Of a stretch of 64,000 nucleotides of DNA, positions 43,801 through 55,800 are shown piece after piece. The notes under the pieces are model-generated. The model worked only from the letters and a program-made list of their open reading frames with translations, searched no databases and was not told the origin of the DNA. The stretch comes from Progne subis subis (taxonomy: Eukaryota; Chordata; Aves; Passeriformes; Hirundinidae). Location of the stretch: NCBI GenBank assembly GCA_022316685.1, contig JAKJHU010000057.1, positions 930,001 through 994,000 of the forward strand, read 5' to 3'. A program made the translations under genes and the position numbers. Positions within the stretch are counted from its first letter, which is position 1. Each line of letters opens with the position of its first letter.

Positions 43801-46800
43801 TGATTTTCTAATTTCTACATCCTATTTCTTTTAATAAATAGTTTTTATTTATGCACATTTCTTAAAGCTCAGAAAGATCTAGCAAAACCTGAAAAAAATT
43901 GCAAAAAATTGTATTTAAAAGAAGTAACAGTCTGTACCAAAGTATTATTAGCAGCATTATTACAGGTTCTGAAACTTTGCTAGGTCACACAATGCCTTGA
44001 AAATTTATGTTGCATTAGGTTTTCAACTTTTATTTGAATTTGCATTACTCTTTTAGGCCTAGTACACAAAAAAAAAGAAGTCTTAGAACCAGTAATATAC
44101 ATTTCCATTTCTTAATGCATTAATTTAGGTTTATTTATTTATTTCCCCTACCATTAATTTTAAACATTAAATTGATTGCATTCCAGGCTGCTCAAATCTC
44201 AGAGTTAAGAGCCAGCACTTGATGAAGGGTTAAAAATAGCTAGTGAGAAGTGCTTGACAAGCAAATCTGCCCAGAGAGTTATCTGGAGAGCCAGAACAAA
44301 TGCCTGAAATGGAATCTGAATCTTCTTAATCCCCTTATATGTTGAATTGGACTGCAACTCAGCATTCAGGAGAAAAAAAAGGCTTTTCCTGATTGCACAT
44401 TTCAAAATCCTCTCACTGTAACCAGAGGTAACCTGAGCAAAAATTATTCAGTATCCTTGTGGTTGAGTCTCCAACAGAATCAGGTATAAAATCACTGCTG
44501 TAATGATTGATATTTTGTAACCTTAGTTTCCCTTTGTATGACAAATAATTGTACTATCCCAGAATACTGGAATTTCTGGGAAAAACTGTTGTATCTGATT
44601 TAGGGACAATTTAGCATTTGATACAGCAGTACTACAATACTGCTGTGCCTTAGTACTTCAACTTGCAGAGAATAAATAAGAAATAAAGAAGGGAAAGAGA
44701 CTTGAAAGAGAGGGAGGAGGAGGAAACATGAAAAAAAGTAAAGTTTAGTTTCTTTACCTTGTCACTGGGCTCCAGTTTCTTTCCTTTGAGGAACCATTCT
44801 ACTGGGATTCCCTCATAAGAGAGTTCGCAATCGAAGGTTGCTGATTCCCCAGCTGTCACTGTTACATCCTTGAGGGGTCTCAGCAAGCCAATTACTCGAG
44901 CTTGGTAAGGAGAAGACATAATTTTTAGATTAGTCACTTCTACCCAAGAGAGAGCTTCTGCCCTTACGTACTAATCTCCATGGTGGCTTCCCTCAAGAGA
45001 GCCAGACATCGCAATGCTGCTCTTTACATTCCCTAAATAGAAGAGGCCACCCTGGGTTCTTAGGGGAGGGCTGGTCACCTACAATTTCCTATTTGCAGAG
45101 AGTGTTTCTTTAAATTTAACAAGGTCAGCAGGAAAGTTGCTCTGCATCTGTCTCCTTGCCAAGCCTTGCATGCCTGTTGCTAGATAAGGCATGTGTTTCC
45201 AAAATAGCGAGGGCTAGGATTGGAGCGGGAAACAAATCGTCTTCAACCGTGTAGTCTGTCCCTGTCCATCAAGCTCTTAACCCTATCTCCAGATATCACT
45301 GTTATCCTATCCTCTCCAGTTAACATGACACTTTGATGCAGCAGAGCCTCTGCTTCCAATATTTGATTTCATAACAGCATATATGATGCCAGACCATGAA
45401 GCAGCCTTCAAGGCTATCTCCTTCATTTTACTTCTCCTGTATGAGTAAATGATATATAAGGTCAAAGAACACATAGGACCTTAACGAAAAAAATTAAGAC
45501 AACCTGAGTAACTAATCCCTGAGTTGCTGTTCTGGAAAGGTTTGCTGTGGGTTCAATACAGGATAGAGATTTGCCACCCATTCCAAAGAGGCAGTGAATA
45601 CCATGTTTTCACTTAATGAATCAATTAATTTCAGTTTAAAAGACACTTACGTTTCACTCGAAGGTGAGCACCAGACTTGGCATTTGCTGCTTGGAAATCT
45701 ACTCCACCAGCTTGATCTAAGCGTACATTGTACAGTGTAAGGAAGTGCTTTTTCCCTTCCTCCTTAATTTCACATTCCTTCAAAAACAGAATTAAAATAA
45801 TTTTTTCAGTATCTTCTTTGTACTACTCACACAAAGAGCCTCTGCTTCTCATACCACGCATCTGTTTTCTTCTACTCCACTCACATCTCTTAGGCCCATA
45901 TGAAATATACCTTATAAACATTCATTCATAGGCCTTTCCAGTCTCTTCTTAATACAGTTGGCTTCCTCTTGGAAAGAAAGGGCAAGAGGCAACACACTTC
46001 TGTGCTGAGTAGCCAATATATTAATATATATGTAGACCAGTCAGAGGCCTCATTCCCCCAAGGGAACTAGAAATTTCTAAGCTTGTGCTGTGACCTTTCC
46101 TCAGGAAGAACTTCCCTTCTTTTATCCAGACAGTGATCTTCATGTATCTTCCAAGTCTTTGTATATTATTCACATTTGTATTATTCACATTACATAGAAG
46201 CCAAATTATTGCCAATTGTGATTGTATTGTTTCTTTATTTTCCAGATCCTTCCAGCAAGGAGTTTAGAATATTTGATTAAGCTCTCTACCATTTTGCACC
46301 TATTTTAACTGTCACAGAAATGAAAAGGGGTTTGGAAATGTGATCTACATCTATTTAACCCAAATATAACTCAAAACCCACAGGAAAAAGCATGCAATCT
46401 AAAGTTTGCATTTTTAGATGCCATTATGTTTAAGTGAATTCCACAAGGTCTTTACACTTTGGATAAGTGATTGTTAGGTATTGTTAGCAAGGCAGAATGT
46501 ATCATTTTATGTAAAAATAATTTATTATTTTGGTTCACATTTGTACTACATTTAAAACATTTTTAATGAAAAAAACCCCATTATTTTTAATATAGTGACT
46601 CTTCCTGAAAGCAGAAAGAGACCAAACTTAGTTTCTGCAGTCACCCTCTCCCTCATACTCCAACTCTGCAAATGTGGAGACACACAAAAAAAATATCATG
46701 AAATATTTTCTTACAGCTGATTCAGTAAGGGGTTCTCCTTTTAGCTTCCAATTGCCATGGACACCTTCCTCTGAGATTTCAATATCAAAACGGGCAGTCT

Positions 46801-49800
46801 CTGTTTCAATCACCTCCACACTGTACAGTGGTCGTACAATCTCAATATCCCGGTCTGGAGAAGAAAAATATGATTTACTCTCTTAGCCTCTAGCAGATGC
46901 CAAAAGATCTCTACAGAGCAGCCCACTGAAATAACCATACCTTCAATATCAAGTTTGGCAGATGTTTGATCAGTACCACAGTCACAAGTGTACTGTCCAA
47001 TGTCTTTCTTCAAAGCTTTCTTGAGAATAAGGATTCTCTTTTTACCATCAGCCTTAATAACGACATTCTTTGATGCAGTAATTGGACTTGCCATCCTTCA
47101 TCCATTTCACTGGGGCATCTGCTTTGCTGATTTCACATTGTAAGATTACTTCATCTTTCTCCACAGCAGTGTAATCTTGCAGCTTCCCAGTGAAATAAGG
47201 GTCTCCCTCTGCAAGCAAAAATTAAGACATATTTCAGTCTGAAGTTTCAGTCTTCCAGAAAGAACAACTAGTTTCTATCATACAATAGATTACCTGTTTA
47301 TACCCTGAAAGAAGGACTAAACATAGGCCTTTTTCAGAGTTCTGTTACAAAAAAGAAAACAATAAACACCTAAGAAATTATCCAGGGCATTACTAATATT
47401 ACTGATAATATTCCTTTGATGCTCTAGGAGTTTTAGAGCATTGTTTTAACTTGGCAATTTTGCATGAAATTTTAAAGTTATTGTAATCATCCTTTGTGAA
47501 TAAGTAAATGGGGACCCAAGGAAGAAAAACAAATTGTTAGATTTTCAAAATCATAATTTAGATTTAGGCCAACCCCAAGGGTTTCTGATTGCTATTTTTT
47601 ATTAATAAAACTCTTCTGATAATATACGTTGGGTAAATTATTTTGAGTATTCTTACCAAGAACAGTGAGTTTAGCTTCTGAGGATTTGCCCATAGCTTCC
47701 ACTTTTATCTGAGAAGTATCATCGATAGTAAGATCTTTGATTGTGAGTGTATGGAATTTGCCATCATCTGTCATTGAAACCACTTTGCTGGTATGTAATC
47801 GTTGGTCATTCTTGAACCAGACCACAGTGATATTTTCATGGGAGAGTTCCACAGTGAACTCTGCAGTTTCTCGCTCTTTCTTTGTTACGTCCTTGAGAGG
47901 AGTGATGAATTTCAGGCGGATACCTGTAACAACGTAATGTCATAATGTTATCAATATAAACTGTGCAAGTATATGATGCAGAACTTTCCCAGAAAGACAA
48001 CATCTAACAAACCTTCAATAATGAGCTTGGCACTTGTTCTTTTATCTTCAGCTTCAAATGTGTATTTTACTTCATCCTCAAAGGCAACAGATTTAATAAT
48101 CAGAGCATGCTTTGTTCCGTCTGCAATAATTTCAAATCTTTCATCAGGAGTGATCTCTTCTGTTCCTTTCAACCAGCGGAAAGTCTTGGGTTCTCTGGAT
48201 ACCTCACATTCAAACTTAGCTTCATCCTTCTCAAAGACCTTCACATCACTTAGCGGAGTGATAAAGATAAGAGGCAGTTCTGAAATCAAAGAAGAGCTCT
48301 TTCAGATCAGTTATACCATGCTTTCTGACACTAGATTCGTTCTCATGCCCTGAAATACACAGGGAAATGCTGGCCAAGCGTAGACTGTACCTTTCACTTT
48401 CAGATTAGCAGCACTTTTAGCATTGGCAGCTTGGAAAGACACTTCTCCAGTCATATCAAGTTTGCAGTTATGAAGGACAAGAATATGCTTCTTTCCATCT
48501 TCAATGATTTCACAGTCCTGGTGATAAAGAAACACACACCCCACCACAAATATTAGTATTCTAAGAAACCACTAAGAAAACACTATTATTAATCATGTTT
48601 TTCCACTGCAAATTATGGTCTAAAAATAAAGAAGAATCCTTACAGGTGAAGGTGTTAGGGTTTCTCCCTTTAGCTTCCATACAGGGTGGACATCTGGCTC
48701 AGAAATTTCAATTTCAAAGCGTGCTGTTTCACCAACAAATACTTCCACCCCATACAGTGGGCGCTCCACTTTAATTAGGCGAGCTAAAAGAAAAAAAAAA
48801 AAAAAAATTGCATCTGTTTACTCAAAAATTGTATACCATTGAAATGTAATACTGGAAAGCATCTGAAGTCTCTCCCTTTTCCTTCTTTACGACAGTCAAA
48901 TGCTATGACCAGGGTTTATCTAACCTCTTCCCAAAAAGCATCAAGTTGGCAGTCTACAACCTCCTTCTATAATATGTCTGAAAATTTAGTTATTTTTGGT
49001 AAGAATATTTTTCCTAATAATTAACCCAGCTATCTATTACAGTGAACTAAACTGATTCTTTTCCTGATGGTAACTGGACAGAGAGAGTAGCTAATCATCA
49101 CTGTCTTTGTAACAGCCATTTATATATCATCAAATATATTGTCTCTTGTAATCACTTATAATAACTTTAAATCTAGATATTTCAGCCATTCATCATAGCA
49201 GCAAGCCTTCCACAGGTACATTTTTGGTGTCGCTCTCTAGAAAGCGTCTGTCTGTCTACACTGGTTTACAAAGGTTTTGGTACTTCCCCTAAGTGAAGAC
49301 ATGATTACTTACACTCAACGCTGATATTGGCACTCGTCTTGTCAGTTCCACAGTCACACTCATAAACACCTTTATCACCCTCTGCAGCCTTCTTGATCTT
49401 CAGGATACGGCGCAAGCCATCCGTTTTTATGGAAATTCTGTTGGAAGCTATCAGTTCTTCACCATCTTTGTACCATTTTACTGGCACATCTTTGCTAAGT
49501 TCACACTCCAGAGTAATATCATCCTTCTCTACAGCACTGTAGTCTTGTAATTTGACAGTGAAATATGGATCAGCCTCTACAAAAGTCACAGTGGATAAGA
49601 AAAATTAGTTATATAAATATACTAAAATGTCAATATTTTGTCACTTTCTACTTATAAAAACAGTTAATATTTATTCTGTAGCAGGTTTTAAATTATTTAT
49701 TTAATTACCTAAGACTTTCAGGTTGGCTTGTGTGTTCAAGTCTTTGACTACGGCCTTTATTTCTGAGATATCATCAAGTGTTACTTCTCTCATTTCTAGT

Positions 49801-52800
49801 TTATGAACTTTGCCTTCTGAAGTAATTAAAACTGTTCTGCTTGTGTGAAGTCTTTTGTCATTTTTGAACCATTTCACAGGCATGTCTTCATGAGAAAGCT
49901 CAAACTGGAAGTGAGCTGTTTCCCCCTCTTTCACTGTTTGATCCTGTAGAGGTGATATGAACTTCAGCCTTATACCTGTAATGTGAACACATAAATACAA
50001 TCACAGGAATGGCTAATGTAGTCCTGAAAGATATATTCTTTATCCCTTTTTTATTCATTCTTTTGTTCATGAGAAAATACTTGCCTTCCACAAACAGTCT
50101 TGCTGTGCTCTTCTTGCCATCAACTTCAGCAGTGTATTCTCCCTCATCATCAAACTGTGAATCATTGATAACAAGAATGTGCTTCTTTCCATCTGCAATG
50201 ATGTCAAATTTTTCTCCAATCTTGAGTATATCGGTCCCCTTAGACCATATAACGTTGGCCTCTCTGGTAAGCACACATTCAAACCTCGCTTGGCGCTTCT
50301 CAGGAACAGTGACATCTTTTAGGGGCACAGCGAAGTCCAATTCGATTTCTGGAAGCAGAAGATAACACGTATTTGCAATGTGCTCCGTGTGTACTCTGCC
50401 TAAGCCGGTGTCACGCTCCACGGGGCATCGTACCTTTTACTGTCAGGATAGCTGTCGTGACGGCATTAAGCGCCTGGTAAAGGACTTCACCAGCTTGATC
50501 CAGCTTGACTTTGTGTAAGGTTAGGAAGCGTTTTCCTCCTTCAGCTTTGATTTCACATGTCTGGAGGGATGACAGACTTTGTTACATACAAATACCAGTG
50601 TAATGAAAATGCCTTGCTGCTAGGTGGTTTTAATAAAGGGATTTTCATAAACATTGCACATGCTGTAAAGAGTCAGGTGGGAAGAATGAAATTGCTTCCC
50701 AAGGAAAGTTAATGCTTTTACTTAATAATTAAAATATGGAGTACATCTCTTCAGCATTTCACACTTCTTTAGAAGGTCAGAATCATTCCTACAATGTATG
50801 AAGGATATTTCTATTATTGCTTGAATTACATGCTGTATTACCTTAAGAAAATGAAGGCCTTCAAAACTTAGCTTTTATGAAATATTCTCTCTTCTTTAGA
50901 CAATCAGTATTTTTAATCATATATTCTGGTTGAGCAGCAGTGACACAACATAAAGATTCAAGGAACCTGTACACAGTATTTAATGTAAATAAATCGTGTT
51001 GTCAAGTTCAAGGATGCTTACAGGTGAAGGTCTCAGGATTTCTCCTTTCAGCTTCCATTCACCAGGAACATCTTCTTCAGATATTTCTGTATCAAAGTTT
51101 GCTGTTTCTTTTTCATAAACTGTAACATCCTCTAATGGCTTCAGAAGCTCAACTTCACGTTCTACAATGCACAAATGAACATGTATATGATTAGCTCAAG
51201 TTTTGATAGAGCTTTAAAATAATTCAGGTTTCCTTTTTTGTTTGTTTATTTAAATGTTTTTCAACACTGGCCGACAAGCTGATTAGATATAATCCAAATA
51301 AAAGCTTCCTTACCACCAAGGGTCAGTTTAGCTGGGTATCTGCGACCTTCAACTTCTACTGCATATTCTCCAATATCAGCAGGACCAGCATTCTTGATTT
51401 TCAGGAAAATTTTATTTCCTTCTTTCAAGATTTCTGTCTTGTCAGTGGGTTCAGCAGGGATTTCCTCATCTCCTTTAAACCATTTAATATTTGGTGTATC
51501 CTTGACAATGTCACAGCTGAAAGTAGCTGTTCCTTTTGGTTTAACATGCTGGTCTCTTATGGGTTTTACTAACCAGTCCCTTATAACTTCTGCATGACAA
51601 AAAGTTACACAAGAAAACAGCTTAGCAGACTTTTATTACAAATAGATGTGTCATAAAAAAGAAGAATTAAGAGATTTTGTATTACAACAAGATTGTAATA
51701 GCTGTAAAAATCTTATCTGTCCACTTATATTTTAAGACAATGAGAAAAAGTTATCATAATTTTAAAGCAGCCCAAATATCCTAGACAGAAAAAAAGAACA
51801 TGATTTTCATTGCTTACCTACTACCTTAACACAAGATGAGCATGATAGCTCAGAGTCTTCCACAGTAACAGTGTAAGTGCCAGCATCAGCATCATCTGAA
51901 TCAGAGACTGTGAGGGAATGTGACAAACCAATAACACCCAGAGCGAACTTCCCAGGCTTGGCTTTGATGATTTTACCATCCTTTCTCCAGACCACATTTC
52001 TTTCTTTGTTAAGCTCACATGTTAAGTACAGTGGCTGGGTTTTAATGACAGTCACTTCTTCTTCAAGGGTTTTCACAAACCGCACTGGGAGTTCTGTGGG
52101 AAACAAATTATTTTGATTTGTTTCCTTTATATATAGAACATGTGATGCAGAAATAACTTATATAATATGTGTAGTGATCAAGGGAAACAAAATGATGCAT
52201 CTACCAACTACTGTAAAATTACAACGTACCAGTTCTACTTTAAGGACTAGCGAGCCTACTGAGAAATTTGAAACAGGGAATACCTTCAACAATGAGTTTG
52301 GCAGTTGAAGTCTTCTCTTTGTTCCCCAGTCGTAATACACAAGTATATTCACCAGCATCAGACAGCTGGACATCAATAATATGCAGCTTCCTATCTTTGC
52401 CATCAGCAATAAACTTGTGTTTTGGGCTCTCTCGGATGTTACTGCCATCTTTCATCCAGCTGGTAATTGCAGTGGATGGTGAGATAAGGACTTCAAAGAT
52501 TGCAGAAGACCCAACAGACTCAGCTTCTTTTAGCACTATATCTTTCATCTCCTTGACAAACTTCAGTGGTACAGCTTTGAGTTGGTAAGTAAATGGAGGC
52601 TCTTCAGGAGGTTTTTCACCACCACTGCCTGGCCTGAGCTTCCTTCTCTCTGCATCTGCTGGTGAAGGTGTCTTCTTGGCTGTAATTCGGATTCAGAAAT
52701 TAATAAATTAATCCTGATTAATTGCTTTTGATTGTAGGCTGTGCTGATTTTGGTTGGGGGAGATAGCTAGTATGGGGTTATGTTTTGGATTTGTGTTGAA

Positions 52801-55800
52801 AGCAGTCTTGATAATATGGAGTATTTTTGTGATTTCTGAGAGGTGCTTGCAAAACCTAGGCCTTTTCTGTGTCTCATACAGCCCCACCACTGAGAAGGCT
52901 GGGAGTTCACAAGAAATTGGGAAGACATACAGCCAGGAAAGCTGATCCTAATTAACCAAAATGATATCCTACACCATATGGTGTTATGCTCAGTATATAA
53001 AGCAGGGGAAAGAAGAAGGAAGTTGTGGGGGAGGGTGGGGTGTGCATTCAGAGTTACGACATTTGCCCTTCAAGGGATGGAACCCTGCTGTCTCGCATAT
53101 GGGTGAACACATCCCTGCTCACAGGAAGTGGTAAATGAATTCCTTATCAGGCTTTGTTTGTGTGCTCTGCTTTTGCTCAACCTGTGAGTTTTCTCACTTT
53201 TACCCTTCTTATTCCTTCCTCCCTCCCACCACAGGAAGTGAGTGAGTTGCTGTCTGGGGCCTGATTCCCTGCTGGAGTTAAACCATGACAAGGTATTGCT
53301 TGTATTTCCTACCTTTGACTGGACTGATACCCTTCGGAGATTCCTCTTTTGGTGGCTTGGCCTCTGAAGTAGAACAGCAAGATTATTAGGAATGCAGTTA
53401 TATAAACATACTTACTAAAACTAAGACAAGCATTTATTTTAGACATCAGATTTTTTCTTTTTTTAGTTACCTACATGTAAAAGGGGAGGAAAGGATATAA
53501 ACATATGTGTATTTTAATAGAAACTCTATTGTCTATATCTCAATAGTAAGTTCAATATTCTAAAGTGTGGGAATGACATATTCAGGGGTAGAGCCTAACA
53601 GGCAGCTTAAAAGCTCCTATTTCCTTACTGTGCTTTCCTGCCCATTAATTTGTAAAATTTTGTCATTTCTTGACATTTGATTAGGCCCTTGATCAATACA
53701 CATCTGTCAGCCAAAATAGTTTAAGTGCCTATTAAAATTATATGGGATTTTTTTTTGTTTTGTTTTAAATCCGCACACTTTTACTAATGCCACAAAAATA
53801 TAAGCTGTGTAAATTAAATATATATTTCAGGACAATGTGGTACTTTTACAAGTGATGGATGTTCTGTTAGTAACTTAATTTGCAATGAATCATCTCAGTT
53901 TTTTGAAAATATTACCCATGCTATGAGGCCTCTCATTACCTTTTTGTGAAAGGAAATACAAAAGATACTTTTAATGGGATAATGAAATGAATGAAATGCA
54001 GGACAGATTTTATTGCAGTGGATGGAAAAATGAATACTAGAAAAAAACACATGAGTTTTCCTGAGAAGACAATGGCACACAGAACGATTTATGAAGTCTT
54101 ACGATAGTATAAGACCAAGACAATGAACAGTGATCACACAGCTGTATGGACAGACAGGTAAGACTAACACGTGAAGAGTGTCTGAATGCCAATAAAGCCA
54201 GCTGACAGACTTGATGGAATTGTGGATGGTGTTACCAAAACACAATGGCATGTGGTACTCTCCTGAAGCAAATGGTACAAGCACTTCGTGGAAGAATTTG
54301 GCATCGGTCTTCCTCACCTCGCTTTGCATGAGACTTTGCTGGAACATCCAGAACTTCACATGATTCTCCAGGTGCATCCAAATTCTTATTTTCACTTGAA
54401 AGTCTATTGGCCTGCTCAGTCAGGTGAGCAGGTTCTGATTTCTGGTATTCTTTCTCCCCTTCTGCTTTCTTGGAAGTTATTATCTTACCTATGCTTGAGG
54501 AGTAAGTATCTTCTCCATTTGCAAGGATCCCTTTGCTTGATGATTTGTCTATGAGCTTTCCCTTCTCTTTTTTCATGGTACCAGAGGTGCTTTTTCCAGT
54601 GCCATGTTCAGGTGATGTTTTTTCATCTGATATACCTACTGTAGATTGCTTTTCTTCAATTTTATCTTTTCTGCCTTTGTGATCTAGAGTTTCTTTATGT
54701 TCATCCTGAGTGGTGTGAACTTCTTGAATTCGTTTTTCATCTTGACTTGGTGATGGCTGAAGAGCAACTTTCTTTACTGACTCAGATATGACTCCCTTTC
54801 CATGTTCTCCCATGGAAACTTCACTTTCCATTCCTCCTGTGATCACTATATCAAATTCTTTTTCCACAGGCAGAATTTCAGGGGCATTTGACTGTCTAAA
54901 TTTGCCTTTTTTAAAGTGGGTGCTGAAGATAGTTTTTTCTTCCTTCTCTGGTATAATCTTCTTGCCTGCTTTTTTATCACTTAGGAGTGCTTTCTCAGCC
55001 AACAATTGTCCTATACCCTCCTCATAATGAACTTCTTTCTCTGTAGAATATTCTTCTCTTTCTTTCATTTCTACTACTTCTGACTTAAGAAGAGATGGTT
55101 TAAAGATTGCGTGAGGTTTTTCTCCAGGAACCTCCTCATCTCCAATGGGGTGTTCTAGGTCAAGATCTCTTCTCAATCCTGGCTGAGCCTCCGCAGACAG
55201 GTCTAAGGAATGTACTTCTGCTGATGTATAATCTTGATTCTTATCTTTCTCATCATCTTGAATATCTTCCATTTTCTTTGCTTCTTTGTGAAGAATCTTA
55301 TGTATAGGAATTTCAGGTACTGTGCTACCGGATTGCTTCATCCTCTGAATTTTTCTTTTAATGCCATGTCCCTTCATGGATTCTCCAAGAGGAACTTCCG
55401 ATTTCTCTGGAATAAAACCTCCTGTCTCATTTTCATTTCTAAGCAGAGGAGTTTCAGCTATGTCTGCCTCTATGATATCCTGTACAAATGAAGTTTTATC
55501 CTTAATATGAAATTTTTCAGGTTGTAAACTTTTTTTTGATTTTTTCTCACTTCCTAGAAGTCCTTTCTGGTCCCTGGGCTGATATGGCTTTCTGGGTTTA
55601 GATACAGAAGTTGATTCAATTTCTTCTTCTATTTCATGATCGGGAATATTTTCTCCATGTAGAACACTAAACTTTTCAGAGACCTTCTCTATGGCATCTT
55701 CTCTATGAACAAGAAATTTAATTTCATCCTCCTTTTCTTCTCCAGAATCTCTTTCCATATGTTCCGATGTTATAGAAATCAATTTCACTTCCTCATCAGG

